From: Benzoatithermus flavus
Lineage (GTDB): Bacteria > Pseudomonadota > Alphaproteobacteria > Geminicoccales > Geminicoccaceae
Direction: 5' to 3'
NCBI RefSeq assembly: GCF_037908215.1
Contig: NZ_JBBLZC010000008.1
Coordinates: 130,792-194,791, forward strand
DNA: 64,000 nt
Below the pieces are notes generated by a model. It was not told the DNA's origin. It saw only the letters and a list, made by a program, of their open reading frames with translations, and searched no databases. Positions 34,526 to 43,678 of this stretch are shown here, one piece after another. Positions within the stretch are counted from its first letter, which is position 1. Each line of letters opens with the position of its first letter. Position numbers and translations under genes: made by a program.

Positions 34526-35210
34526 GATGGAACATCGGGCCGCGCCGGGATCATCGGCCCATGATCGTCGTGACGCGACGCGCCGTGCACCGAAATCGGT
34601 CATGAGCCGAGCTTGCTCTGGCTCGAGATCGGCATCGCGCGATATTCTGCGTATTCCGATACGCAGATCGGCGCACGAATTGGCGCGGCTACGATGGAGA
34701 TGCCAGGCAGAATCAAGCCTTCTCAAACCCGGTGGCGATGGATGCTTCGGCACCGGCTCCGGGAGACCCGGCCGGCAATACAAGCGGAAGCTGCACATCC
34801 GGGGTGATCAAATCAAGAGGTTTTATGATAATTCGATCCCAACGCGAAATCATTCGATGAAAAGTGAGATATGCGACAATATCGGCCTCGCCCGGCGCAC
34901 GATCCGTAGAGCTTCTCCCGAGCACTCGAGATGGGTCGCCCAGGCTCGGGGACCGTTGCGGCCCCGGCAGCCTCGTCCTCGAGGGTATGGTACGAGCGGA
35001 AGCTCGAGCCCAGCTTCGCAGGTCGTAGCCTTGTGGGCGCGGCCGGCGCCGTAGCGGATGAGAAGCGAGCCTCATCGAGCAAACCCGGCCGAGCCGTCGT
35101 GCACGTGGCACCTGGAAGGATCGTCCGCCTGCGCCCACCCTGCCGGCCGCAGGCAAGGATCCGGCAAACGGCTCCGATGGCAGGGCCCGTGCCGACAGCG
35201 CTCCTGCCGC
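34526..35210. other. Long intergenic region with a 22-base palindrome
   Basis: No gene is supported in these 685 bases. A perfect inverted repeat TCTGCGTAT-TCCG-ATACGCAGA lies at 34646-34667, about 120 bases upstream of the HWE kinase start, and could be an operator. The part 34630-34870 is visibly richer in A+T than its surroundings. Frames at 34713-35156 (minus) and 34931-35386 (plus) look random. Confidence 0.55.
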
Positions 35211-36194
35211 TCAGCCCCACAAGGTCGGGGTCGGCGGCAGGACCATGCTGTCGCGATAGACGAGGCCGGGCTCGCGGTCGCGGGCGAGCAGAAGCGGCCC
35301 GTCCAGGTCGCACCAGCGGGCGAGCTGGGCCAGGAGCACGGCCGGTGCCATGGCGAGGCTGGTCGCGACCATGCAGCCCACCATGAGGCCGAGGCCCAGC
35401 TCCTCGGCGCACATCGCCGTGCGCAGGCCCTCGGTGAGGCCGCCGGCCTTGTCGAGCTTGAGGTTGACGACATCGTAGCGGCCGGCGAGCCTCTCGAGGC
35501 TCGTCGCATCGTGGCAGCTCTCGTCGGCGCACAAGGGAACCGGCCGCTCCAGGCGATCGAGCCAGTCGTCCCGATCGGCCGGGAAGGGCTGCTCGATCAG
35601 CTCGACGCCGAGGCTCGCCAGCACCGGCGCCGCCTCGCGGTAGAGATCCGGCGTCCAGGCCTCGTTCGCATCCACGATCAGCCGTGCATCGGGGGCCGCG
35701 GCCCGCACCGCCGCGACGCGCGCCACGTCGCCCTCTCCCCCCAGCTTGAGCTTCAGGATCGGCCGGTCCGAAGCAGCCCTAGCCGCCTCGGCCATGCGCT
35801 CGGGCGTGTCCAGGCTCAGCGTGTAGGAGACCTCGAGCGGCTCGGGCTCGGGCAGGCCCGCGAGCCGCCAGGCCGGCAGGCCCGTCCGCTTCGCCTCGAG
35901 GTCCCACAAAGCGGCGTCCAGCGCGTTCCGGGCGGCACCCGCCGGCAGCAGCATCAGCAGCTCCTCCCGTCTCGCGCCGGCCTCGATCCGCTCCCGCACG
36001 GCCTCGATCATGGCGAGCGTCTGCGGTACGCTCTCCCCGTAGCGCGGGTAGGGACGGCACTCGCCGCGTCCCGTGATTCCGTCCTCCATGATCCCGACCA
36101 CGACGAGCTCGACCGCCGTTACCGTGCCGCGGCTGATGGTGAAGCCGCCGCGCACGGGCCAGCTCTCGTGCCGCATCTCGAGCCGCCGGCGCAT
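35211..36194 (-). CDS. dgcA: N-acetyl-D-glutamate racemase (enolase superfamily, DgcA)
   Basis: This 327-residue protein of the muconate-lactonising/dipeptide-epimerase branch has the capping domain at residues 1-125. The barrel carries Lys pair KLKLGG (near 155), metal ligands in DANEAW (near 180), IEQPF (near 207), and ADESCH (near 230), then LKLDKAGG (near 255). Its ATG overlaps the stop of dgcN (TGATG), matching the known dgcN-dgcA pair that N-acetylates D-glutamate and then racemises it. It was earlier annotated as L-Ala-D/L-Glu epimerase; the context favours DgcA. Confidence 0.88.
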   Translation of the reverse strand: MRRRLEMRHESWPVRGGFTISRGTVTAVELVVVGIMEDGITGRGECRPYPRYGESVPQTLAMIEAVRERIEAGARREELLMLLPAGAARNALDAALWDLEAKRTGLPAWRLAGLPEPEPLEVSYTLSLDTPERMAEAARAASDRPILKLKLGGEGDVARVAAVRAAAPDARLIVDANEAWTPDLYREAAPVLASLGVELIEQPFPADRDDWLDRLERPVPLCADESCHDATSLERLAGRYDVVNLKLDKAGGLTEGLRTAMCAEELGLGLMVGCMVATSLAMAPAVLLAQLARWCDLDGPLLLARDREPGLVYRDSMVLPPTPTLWG

Positions 36195-37186
36195 CACGGG
36201 AGACGGTCCACGATCGGCGCCACGCCGGTGGCGATCGGGTCCACGGCCGGCAGGCCGTACTCGGCCGAGAGCCGCGCGAGATAGTCTTCGCGCTCGCCCT
36301 CGGGCAAGTTCGCCGTGTTGATGCTGAGACCCACGAGCCGCACGTCGGGGTTGGTGAGGCGGGCACAGCGCAGGTTGAGCTCGATGCAATCTTCGAGCGA
36401 CGGGAGCGGCTGCTGCGGCAGCCCGCGCATGTGACGTCGCGTGGGCTCGTGACACAAGACGAGCGCATCGGGCTGAGCGCCGTGCAGGAGCCCGAGGCTG
36501 ACCCCGGCGAAGGCCGGGTGGAAGAGCGAGCCCTGCCCCTCGATCACATCCCAGTGATCGGGATCGTTCGCGGGCGTCAGCCATTCCACGGCACCCGAGA
36601 TGAAATCTGCCACCACCGCATCGATCGCGACGCCTTCGCCCGCGATCATGATTCCGGTCTGGCCGGTGGCGCGGAAGTCGGCCTTCCAGCCGCGTGCGCG
36701 CATCTCGCGCTCGATCGCGAGAGCGGTGTACTTCTTGCCACAGGAGCAGTCGGTGCCGACCGTGAGCAGCCGCTTGCCGGGACGCCGCACGCCCGTGCCG
36801 GTCTTGAAGCGCTGCTTCGGATGGCGCACGTCGGTGAGCGTGCGACCGCAGCGGGCGGCGGCCGCCGCGATCGCCGGGAAGTCGCCCAGCCGCTGGTGCA
36901 GCCCGCTCGCGACGTCGAGCCCGGCCTCGAGCGCCGTCACGATCGTCGACACCCAGTGCTCGGCCAGCACCCCGCCCGAATTGGCGACCGCCACGATCAT
37001 GGTGCGGGCCCCGCGCGCCCTGGCCTCGGCCGGGCTCAGCTCGGGCAGGCCGAGATCGGCCTTGCAGCCCGGAAGCCGGAGCTGACCCAGGCACCATGTC
37101 CGCCGCCATTCCAGGATCCCGTGCGCCGTCTTGGCGGCGAGCTGGTCACCGACATCGCCGAGGAACAGAAGATAGGGCGGCTGCAT
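36194..37186 (-). CDS. dgcN: D-glutamate N-acetyltransferase (DUF1611, DgcN)
   Basis: This 330-residue DUF1611 protein has an N-terminal Rossmann-like part, FLGDVGDQLAAKTAHGI (near 8-24), and a C-terminal P-loop-like part, TVGTDCSCGKKYTALAIER (near 145-163). GQTGIMIAGEG and EGQGSLFHPAF follow. DgcN acetylates D-glutamate using acetyl-CoA and hands the product to DgcA. The ATG at 37186 begins MQPPYLLFLG; the longer frame to 37252 adds a Cys/Arg-rich leader of doubtful reality. Confidence 0.87.
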   Translation of the reverse strand: MQPPYLLFLGDVGDQLAAKTAHGILEWRRTWCLGQLRLPGCKADLGLPELSPAEARARGARTMIVAVANSGGVLAEHWVSTIVTALEAGLDVASGLHQRLGDFPAIAAAAARCGRTLTDVRHPKQRFKTGTGVRRPGKRLLTVGTDCSCGKKYTALAIEREMRARGWKADFRATGQTGIMIAGEGVAIDAVVADFISGAVEWLTPANDPDHWDVIEGQGSLFHPAFAGVSLGLLHGAQPDALVLCHEPTRRHMRGLPQQPLPSLEDCIELNLRCARLTNPDVRLVGLSINTANLPEGEREDYLARLSAEYGLPAVDPIATGVAPIVDRLP

Positions 37187-37280
37187 GGCGCTGGTCCGGC
37201 ACTTGGAGCTCACGGGCGGGACGAAGCGTAGCAGCCGCGGGCAGCGCCGCAAGCCGCGGTGCTGCAGCCGCGCCGTGCGT

Positions 37281-37928
37281 TCAGCCGGCGTCGCTCGCGG
37301 CCATCGCCTCCTGCTCGCGCGCGAGCACGCGCTGAACCGCCGGCCGCGCGAGCAGACGCTCCCGGTGCGCCACGTAGTTCGGATAAGGTGAGAGATCGTA
37401 AGCGAACGCGTTCTTGGCCCAGTGGAGGAAGACGAAGAGATAGGCGTCGGCGACGCTGAAGCGGCCGAAGGCGTACTCCTTCCCGGCCAGCATGCGGTCG
37501 ATCCGGGCGAGGTTCGCTTCCGAGGCCGCCCGCGCTCTCGCCACGAACCGCTCGCGCTCGGTGGCGTCGTCGATCAGGCGCGGGGCCGCGAACTGCTGCC
37601 CGAAGGCGGGATGCACCGACGAGGCGAGCCAGGCCAGAAGCGAGAGGAACTGCGCCTCCTCCATGGGCGAGGCGAACGACGGCAGCAGGCCGGCTTCGGG
37701 ATGCGCCCGCCCGATCCAGGTCAGGATCGCGACGTTCTGGGTGAGCGGAACGCCGTCCACCACGAGCGTCGGCACCTGGCCGTTCGGGTTGATCGCGAGA
37801 TACCAGGGCTCCTTGTGCTGCCCTTTGCGCAGGTACACGGGCCTGGCCTCGAACGAGGCGCCCGCCTCCTCGAGCGCGATGTGCGGCGCCATCGAGCAGG
37901 CGTTGGGGGAATAGTAGAGCGTGATCAC
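37281..37928 (-). CDS. Glutathione S-transferase (beta-class-like)
   Basis: The product is 215 residues. A thioredoxin-like N-terminal domain covers residues 1-80, with the Ser/Cys active region YYSPNACSMAPHIALEE (Cys11) and the cis-Pro loop NGQVPTLVVDG (near 50-60). An all-helical C-terminal domain contains the N-capping FSVADAYLFVFL (near 153-164). Cys near position 10 is typical of bacterial beta-class GSTs. It stands alone on the minus strand after the dgc pair; the substrate is unknown. Confidence 0.93.
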   Translation of the reverse strand: MITLYYSPNACSMAPHIALEEAGASFEARPVYLRKGQHKEPWYLAINPNGQVPTLVVDGVPLTQNVAILTWIGRAHPEAGLLPSFASPMEEAQFLSLLAWLASSVHPAFGQQFAAPRLIDDATERERFVARARAASEANLARIDRMLAGKEYAFGRFSVADAYLFVFLHWAKNAFAYDLSPYPNYVAHRERLLARPAVQRVLAREQEAMAASDAG

Positions 37929-38092
37929 GAGGACCGGCCTCCCTCACGAGGGTCTGCTGGCCGTTCTTATCCGGCGGACGCACCCGGCCGGCAAGCCGGT
38001 TTCCGGCCTCGGATGCGGTTGCACGGGCTGCCGACTTCACCTAAGGCGGAATGGGCTGCAAGCCCGGCGAACCGGACAACGAGGACACCATC

Positions 38093-39004
38093 ATGCCCGA
38101 GGAGCTCGAGCCGAAGCGGAGAACACGGCTCACCCGCTCGATGCTGCTCACGGCTGCCTTGGCGGCGCTCGGCGCCTCCACTGCTGTCGTCGCCGCGCAG
38201 CCCGGCTCCGAGACCATCTACGGCCACGACGATCGCGTCGAGATCTTCACCCTCGCCGGCGCCAGAGCCAGGGTCGCCCGAGACACGGTAGCGCTCGTCG
38301 ACGCCGGCTCGATCCGCAACAACGGCAACGGCACCTCGACCCTGCTCGGGCCGACGCTCCGGATCAGGGAGGACCTGTGCCCCGGTCAGCGCTTCGCCAG
38401 CCAGCCGGCGATCGCCTTCTGCTCGGGTGTGCTCCTCACCCCCACCGTCGTCGCCACCGCCGGTCACTGCGTCAGCCGCGAGACCCTGGCGAGCATCCGC
38501 TTCGTGTTCGACTTCGCCATGCAGGACGCGACCCGCGCCCGCACCACGCTCCCCAATAGCAGAATCTACCGTGCCCGCCGCATCCTCGCCCGGCAGCAGA
38601 ACGACCTCACCCGCAACGACTATGCCGTGATCCAGCTCGACCGTCGCGTCACCGACCGCCAGCCCGCAGCGTTCCGGCGCACCGGCCGCATCGCCACCGG
38701 CGCCGCGCTCTACGTGATCGGCCATCCCAACGGTCTGCCGGCCAAGCTCGCCGATCACGCTTCGGTCCAGGACAACACCGACCGGGTCTTCTTCACCGCC
38801 AATCTCGACACGTTCGCCGGCAACTCCGGCTCGCCCGTGCTCGAGGCCGCAACCAACCGGGTCGCCGGCATTCTGTCCACCGGCGATCCCGACTATGTCG
38901 GGACCTCCAGAGGCTGCAATGTCGTGAACGTCGAGCCCGATAGGCCCGGCAACGAGATCGTCACCCGTTCCACCGTGTTCGCTCCTTTCGTGCCGGTCGA
39001 GTGA
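38093..39004 (+). CDS. Exported trypsin-like serine protease
   Basis: The product is 303 residues. A signal peptide covers about residues 1-36 (positive start, hydrophobic LTAALAALGASTAVVA). The mature S1-type fold has His in VVATAGHC (near 123), Asp in RNDYAVIQL (near 178) and Ser in FAGNSGSPV (near 250). Cys pairs around the His motif suggest a periplasmic or secreted enzyme. The start at 38093 is preferred for its GAGGA site; an ATG at 38051 would add 14 polar residues before the signal. Confidence 0.88.
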   Translation: MPEELEPKRRTRLTRSMLLTAALAALGASTAVVAAQPGSETIYGHDDRVEIFTLAGARARVARDTVALVDAGSIRNNGNGTSTLLGPTLRIREDLCPGQRFASQPAIAFCSGVLLTPTVVATAGHCVSRETLASIRFVFDFAMQDATRARTTLPNSRIYRARRILARQQNDLTRNDYAVIQLDRRVTDRQPAAFRRTGRIATGAALYVIGHPNGLPAKLADHASVQDNTDRVFFTANLDTFAGNSGSPVLEAATNRVAGILSTGDPDYVGTSRGCNVVNVEPDRPGNEIVTRSTVFAPFVPVE

Positions 39005-39091
39005 GTACCGGCTGGCACCGCCGAGGCATTCATCGATGTCGTGCCGGTATCGAGGAGATGCCCGACGCAGCCGACGCGAACGCCGCTTCCC

Positions 39092-40204
39092 TCACAGCAG
39101 CCGCGTCTCACCGATCGCGAGCGTCCAGACCGCTTCCGGCTCGTAGCCCGCGGCCGCAGCCGCCGCACGGAAGCGCTGCGGCGGCTCGAACGGGGGCTCG
39201 TCCGTGAGCTGGATCGTACCCCAGTGCATGCCGCACAACCGGGCCGCACCCCAGTCCCGACCGAGCTGCACCCCTTCCTCCGGGGTGCAGTGCGAGCCCT
39301 GCATGAGCAGGCGCGGCTCGTAGGCGCCGATCGGCACGAGAGCCAGCCCCGGCCGTCGGAACGACGGCGCCACCTGCCGGAACACCGGCCCATAGGCCGT
39401 ATCGCCCGCGAACAGGAGCGTGCGCCCGTCGCCGCTCTCGAGATGATAGCCGCACCAGAGCGAGCCGTTGCGGTCGAACAGGCCGCGCTTGCTGAAATGG
39501 ATCGCCGGCACGGCCGTGACCATGAGCCCGCCCACACTCACCCGCTGCATCCAGTCCAGCTCCAGCGCTTTTGCGAAGCGCTTCGTGTCGAGATAGCGGC
39601 CGAGCCGGAGCGGCATGATCAGGGTGGTGCCCGCCGTGCCGAGGCGTGCCAGCGTGCACAGGTCGAGATGGTCGTAATGGTTGTGGCTGAGGAGGAGCAC
39701 GTCGATCGGCGGCAGGCGCTCCGGCGAAAGGCCCGGACCGGCGAAGCGCTCGGGCCCGAACCGGGCGAAGGGCGAGGCGCGCTCGCCGAGGAAGGGGTCG
39801 GTCAGGATCGTCCGGCCCCCGAGCCGGATCAGGAACGAGGCGTGGCCGAGCCAGGTGATGCTGTCGTGGTCGCGGACCGCTTCCAGCTCGCGCAGCGCTT
39901 CGGCCTCGCTCAGCACGTGGCCCGCCGGCAGCGTCGGTCGGGACGGCTGCGGTCCGAGCCGGCGCAGGAAGAACCGCAGCCAGTCGCCCGTGGTGCCGCC
40001 GCGCTCGGGGCTGCCGGGCGGGTTGCGGAACGTGCCGTCCGGCAGGTGATGCCAGGGACGGGAGCCCGCGGCCGCTGCGCTCGCGGCAGCCGTTCCGGAC
40101 CGGCGCGGCCACGAGGAGAGGGCCGCCGCGAGGCCGGCGAGCAGGCGTCGGCGCGCCTCGGATCGTGGCGCATCGAAGGCGGAACTGTCGGTATCGTCAG
40201 CCAT
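39092..40204 (-). CDS. MBL-fold hydrolase, NAPE-PLD/UlaG-like
   Basis: The product is 370 residues. An arginine-rich and Ala-rich N-terminus (residues 12-50, ARRRLLAGLAAAL) may be a degenerate Tat or membrane signal. The metallo-beta-lactamase core has the zinc motif SHNHYDHLD (near 196-204), further ligand FAGDTAYG (near 275-282) and MHWGTIQL near 335. This pattern is that of the N-acyl-phosphatidylethanolamine phospholipase D/UlaG branch. The likely role is phosphodiester hydrolysis of a lipid; it could be periplasmic. Confidence 0.85.
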   Translation of the reverse strand: MADDTDSSAFDAPRSEARRRLLAGLAAALSSWPRRSGTAAASAAAAGSRPWHHLPDGTFRNPPGSPERGGTTGDWLRFFLRRLGPQPSRPTLPAGHVLSEAEALRELEAVRDHDSITWLGHASFLIRLGGRTILTDPFLGERASPFARFGPERFAGPGLSPERLPPIDVLLLSHNHYDHLDLCTLARLGTAGTTLIMPLRLGRYLDTKRFAKALELDWMQRVSVGGLMVTAVPAIHFSKRGLFDRNGSLWCGYHLESGDGRTLLFAGDTAYGPVFRQVAPSFRRPGLALVPIGAYEPRLLMQGSHCTPEEGVQLGRDWGAARLCGMHWGTIQLTDEPPFEPPQRFRAAAAAAGYEPEAVWTLAIGETRLL

Positions 40205-40393
40205 GAGCAGCGAGATGGCTCGTATCGTCGGACTTGGCCAGAGAGGGTAATCGGGAACCACCGCTCCGTCTTGAAACGATCACGTGGTTGGAGTAACTCC
40301 GCTTGTGAATTCGCTCATCTCGCTGGTCATCTGCACAGAGGAGACCGGAATGCTGCGAATCGGCCGTCCCGATCCTCTAAGTCCTCGCTTCTG

Positions 40394-40969
40394 ATGCGCG
40401 GGCCGGACGCCATGCTGCCTCTGTCCGCGTTCCCGGCCCTGGTCCTCAACGCCGATTACCAGCCTCTGTCGTACTATCCGCTTTCCCTGTGGAGCTGGCA
40501 GGATACGATCAAGGCGATCTTTCTCGACCGCGTGGCAGTGGTGAGCCATTACGATCGCGTGATCCATTCGCCCGGCGCCGAGTTTCGCCTGCCTTCGGTG
40601 GTGGCCCTCAAGCAGTACATCCCGCAGGACCGCCGACCACCCTTCACCCGCTTCAACGTCTTCCTGCGCGATCGCTTCACCTGCCAGTATTGCTGCCAGT
40701 CCTACCCCACGCACGAGCTCACCTTCGACCACGTGGTCCCGCGTTCGCGTGGTGGCCGGACCTGCTGGTCGAACATCGTGACCGCCTGCACGCGCTGCAA
40801 TCTCCGGAAAGGCAACCGCCTGCCTCAGGAGTGCGGCATGCATCCGGTATCCCGGCCTCTGGTGCCGACGGCGCATCAGCTCCGCCTCAACGGTCGCGCC
40901 TTTCCGCCGAACTATCTGCACGAGTCCTGGCGCGACTATCTCTACTGGGATGTCGAGCTCGATCCGTGA
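40394..40969 (+). CDS. HNH endonuclease-family protein
   Basis: This 191-residue protein has a family-specific N-terminal region (FPALVLNADYQPLSYYPLSL). A zinc-HNH module covers about 95-145: CQYC, LTFDHVVPRSRGG, SNIVTACTRCNLRKGNR. It is a widespread chromosomal HNH protein of Alphaproteobacteria with no partner methylase here, so a restriction role is unlikely; DNA repair or a housekeeping role is possible. A start at 40412 (MLPLSAF) is equally plausible. It is divergent from the MBL hydrolase. Confidence 0.88.
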   Translation: MRGPDAMLPLSAFPALVLNADYQPLSYYPLSLWSWQDTIKAIFLDRVAVVSHYDRVIHSPGAEFRLPSVVALKQYIPQDRRPPFTRFNVFLRDRFTCQYCCQSYPTHELTFDHVVPRSRGGRTCWSNIVTACTRCNLRKGNRLPQECGMHPVSRPLVPTAHQLRLNGRAFPPNYLHESWRDYLYWDVELDP

Positions 40970-41080
40970 GCGGGACGTGCTGCCGCGGAACCGAGGCTCG
41001 GCCGGGCGGATTTGAGAAGCGGACGAGCGTGTGGCGACGGCGCTGGCCGACCCGGATTCCGGCGCCGTGGAGCGGAAGCC

Positions 41081-41506
41081 ATGTTGGTCGAGCTGGCGGT
41101 GCTGGTGCTGGTCGCCTCCATCCTGTCTTCGATTCAGCTCGCGCGCCGCGAGGCGCGACTCAGGGCCGGCTCCCCGGCCTGGACCGATCTCGCCCGCATC
41201 ACCGGCCAGGCCGACCCGCGAGCGCTCGTCCGCCTGCCGGGTGTCTCTCGGTCGAGCGACGGATCCTTGCGCTTCGATCCGGCGCTGCGTGATGCCCTTC
41301 CCGTTCACCTGACGGGCTCGCTCGTCGAGCATCCCCTGGGCCACGGCCTGTCGCTGGCGCTCGCGGTCGCCTGTCTCGGCAACGCGCTCGAGGTCGGAAG
41401 CATGCCGCGGCTCGCGGCCGTGCTCCTCGTCGGAGCCGCCTGCTACCAGCTCCTGGCCCGCCTCTACGCGTTCGTGGTTTGGGTCGAGGCCCGTACCACC
41501 TTCTGA
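41081..41506 (+). CDS. Small membrane protein, unknown function
   Basis: The 141-residue product has an N-terminal hydrophobic segment (residues 2-17), a polar middle and two C-terminal hydrophobic segments (about 88-100 and 107-128). No family is recognised. The ATG at 41081 follows GGAAG. The C-terminal pair with MPRLAAVLLVGAACYQLLAR may form a hairpin in the membrane. Codon use matches its neighbours. It stands between the HNH gene and acoA and is probably real but unassigned. Confidence 0.6.
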   Translation: MLVELAVLVLVASILSSIQLARREARLRAGSPAWTDLARITGQADPRALVRLPGVSRSSDGSLRFDPALRDALPVHLTGSLVEHPLGHGLSLALAVACLGNALEVGSMPRLAAVLLVGAACYQLLARLYAFVVWVEARTTF

Positions 41507-41524
41507 CGGAGACCTCTGCGCCAC

Positions 41525-41538
41525 GGTGTCTTGACACC
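41525..41538. promoter_or_regulatory. Inverted repeat GGTGTC-TT-GACACC upstream of acoA
   Basis: A perfect 6-bp palindrome with a 2-base spacer lies 19 bases after the membrane-protein stop and 134 bases before acoA. It could be an operator for the aco genes or a weak terminator stem. No sigma-54 (TGGCAC-N5-TTGC) site was recognised nearby. Confidence 0.4.
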
Positions 41539-41672
41539 CAGAAGCGCAGTCGCGAAGCTCAGACGATGAAGCCCGGGTCAGAACCACGGGCCGGTCCAGC
41601 GGCGAGGGAGGCCGATTCACCGGCGTGGTCGGTGCCGTTCCTCCGCGCGCCAACGACGATCGGGGAGTAGGC

Positions 41673-42638
41673 ATGCAGCTAAGTCGCGAGGATCTGTTGC
41701 GGGCGTATCGGCAGATGCGCACGATCCGGGAGTTCGAGGAGCGGGTGCACGAGGAGTTCGCCGCCGGCAACATCCCGGGCTTCGTCCATCTCTATGCCGG
41801 CGAGGAGGCCAGCGCCGTCGGCTTCTGCCTGCACCTCACCCAGAAGGACTACATCGCCTCCACCCATCGCGGCCACGGCCACTCCATCGCCAAGGGCTGC
41901 GACGTTCGCGGCATGATGGCCGAGATCTTCGGCAAGAAGGAGGGCCTGTGCGGCGGCAAGGGCGGCTCGATGCACATTGCCGACCTCGCCATGGGCATGA
42001 TGGGGGCCAACGGCATCGTCGGCGGTGGTCCACCCCTCATCTGCGGTGCGGCGCTCACCGCCAAGACCCTCAAGACCGGCGGGGTCGCGATCGCCTTCAT
42101 CGGCGACGGCGCCTCCAACCAGGGCACCACGCTCGAGAGCTACAACCTCGCCAAGGTCTGGAACCTGCCCGCCATCTTCGTCGTCGAGGACAACGGCTAC
42201 GCCGAATCCACCGCCTCCTCCTGGTCGGTCGCCGGCAGCCAGCTCGGCCGGGCCGCCGGCTTCGGCATGCCCGGCTACGAGGTCGACGGCCACGACTTCT
42301 TCGCCGTCCACGAGGTCGCGCGCGAGGTGATCGAGCGCGCCAGGAACGGCGGTGGCCCCAGCCTGGTCCATGTCCGCTTCGCCCGCTACTACGGCCACTT
42401 CGAGGGCGATGCCATGACCTACCGTCACGTCGACGAGGTGCCCCGCATCCGCGCCGACCGGGACTGCCTGAAGCTGTTCCGCCAGCGCGTGATCGAGGCG
42501 GCGCTCTTGAATCCCGAGTCGCTCGATGCCGTCGACCAGGAGGTCCGGTCCCTGATCGACGAGATCACGGTCGCGGCCAAGTCGGCACCGCCGCCGACCG
42601 AAGCCGACCTCCTCACCGACGTCTACGTCTCCTACTGA
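41673..42638 (+). CDS. acoA: Acetoin:DCPIP oxidoreductase / acetoin dehydrogenase E1 alpha
   Basis: The 321-residue ThDP-dependent E1 alpha subunit has HRGHGHSIAKG (near 68-78), GKGGSMHIAD (near 94-103) and the ThDP motif GDGASNQGTTLESYNLAKVWNL (starting near 146, ending NN-like DNGYAEST). A perfect GGGGAGT ribosome site precedes the ATG at 41673. It forms the E1 heterotetramer with AcoB. The context with AcoC (lipoyl plus alpha/beta hydrolase) identifies the substrate as acetoin and not pyruvate. Confidence 0.9.
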   Translation: MQLSREDLLRAYRQMRTIREFEERVHEEFAAGNIPGFVHLYAGEEASAVGFCLHLTQKDYIASTHRGHGHSIAKGCDVRGMMAEIFGKKEGLCGGKGGSMHIADLAMGMMGANGIVGGGPPLICGAALTAKTLKTGGVAIAFIGDGASNQGTTLESYNLAKVWNLPAIFVVEDNGYAESTASSWSVAGSQLGRAAGFGMPGYEVDGHDFFAVHEVAREVIERARNGGGPSLVHVRFARYYGHFEGDAMTYRHVDEVPRIRADRDCLKLFRQRVIEAALLNPESLDAVDQEVRSLIDEITVAAKSAPPPTEADLLTDVYVSY

Positions 42639-42649
42639 GGGCAGCAGCC

Positions 42650-43678
42650 ATGGCCAAGAAGAGCTACCGGCAGGCGATCAACGAGGCGCTGCGCCAGGAG
42701 ATGGAGCGCGATCCGCGGGTCATCCTCATGGGCGAGGACGTCGCCGGCGGCATGGGTGCGCCCGGCGAGGACGATGCCTGGGGCGGGCCCTTGGGCGTCA
42801 CCAAGGGGCTGATGCCGAAGTTCGGCCGCGAGCGCGTGCTCGACACCCCCATCACCGAGAGCGCCTTCATCGGTGCCGCGGTGGGGGCGGCGGCCACCGG
42901 CCTCCGGCCCGTGGCCGAGCTGATGTTCGTCGACTTCATGGGAGTGTGCTTCGACCAGATCTTCAACCAGGCCGCCAAGTTCAAGTACATGTTCGGCGGC
43001 AAGGCGGTGACCCCTCTGGTGATCCGCACCATGTACGGTGCCGGCTTTCGTGCCGCCAGCCAGCACAGCCAGTGCCTTTATCCGCTGTTCACCCACATCC
43101 CGGGCCTGAAGGTGGCGTTGCCCAGCAACGCCTACGAGGCCAAGGGTCTGCTGATCCAGGCGATCCGCGACGACGATCCCGTCATCTTCTTCGAGCACAA
43201 GGCCATGTACGACGAGGAGGCGGAGGTGCCGGACGAGCCCTACACCATCCCCTTCGGCGAAGCCAACGTCACCCGCGAGGGCGATGACGTCACCATCGTC
43301 GCCTTCGGGCGGATGGTGAACTTCTCGAACCAGGTCGCCGACAAGCTTTCGAAGGAGGGGATCTCCTGTACGGTGGTCGACCCGCGCACCACCTCGCCTC
43401 TGGATGCCGAGACCATCCTCGAGACCGTGGGGGAGACCGGCCGGCTGGTGGTAGTGGACGAGGCGCACCCGCGCTGCTCGCTGGCGACGGATATCGCGGC
43501 GCTCGTCACTTCGAACCTGTGGGGCAAGCTCAAGGCCGCACCCCAGCTGGTGACCGCTCCGCACGCGCCCGTGCCGTTCTCGGCCGCGCTCGAGGACCTC
43601 TACATCCCGAGCCCAGGGAAGATCGAGGCGGCGGTGCGCGCCGCGCTCGGGGCGGACATGGCGAGGGCGGCGGAATGA
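42650..43678 (+). CDS. acoB: Acetoin dehydrogenase E1 beta
   Basis: The 342-residue transketolase-type subunit carries the ThDP-activating Glu in DTPITESAFIGAAVGAA (near 64-80) and the region HSQCLYPLFTHIPGLKV (near 137-153). The C-terminal transketolase_C domain has GFGRM-like AFGRMVNFSNQVA and DPRTTSPLD. It starts 11 bases after acoA, and its stop overlaps the acoC start (ATGA), so the three subunits are translationally linked. Confidence 0.9.
   Translation: MAKKSYRQAINEALRQEMERDPRVILMGEDVAGGMGAPGEDDAWGGPLGVTKGLMPKFGRERVLDTPITESAFIGAAVGAAATGLRPVAELMFVDFMGVCFDQIFNQAAKFKYMFGGKAVTPLVIRTMYGAGFRAASQHSQCLYPLFTHIPGLKVALPSNAYEAKGLLIQAIRDDDPVIFFEHKAMYDEEAEVPDEPYTIPFGEANVTREGDDVTIVAFGRMVNFSNQVADKLSKEGISCTVVDPRTTSPLDAETILETVGETGRLVVVDEAHPRCSLATDIAALVTSNLWGKLKAAPQLVTAPHAPVPFSAALEDLYIPSPGKIEAAVRAALGADMARAAE

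Noticed and set aside
40394..40969. HNH protein as part of a restriction or defence system
   Set aside because: No methyltransferase, helicase or toxin gene adjoins it; the family is a common chromosomal solo protein.
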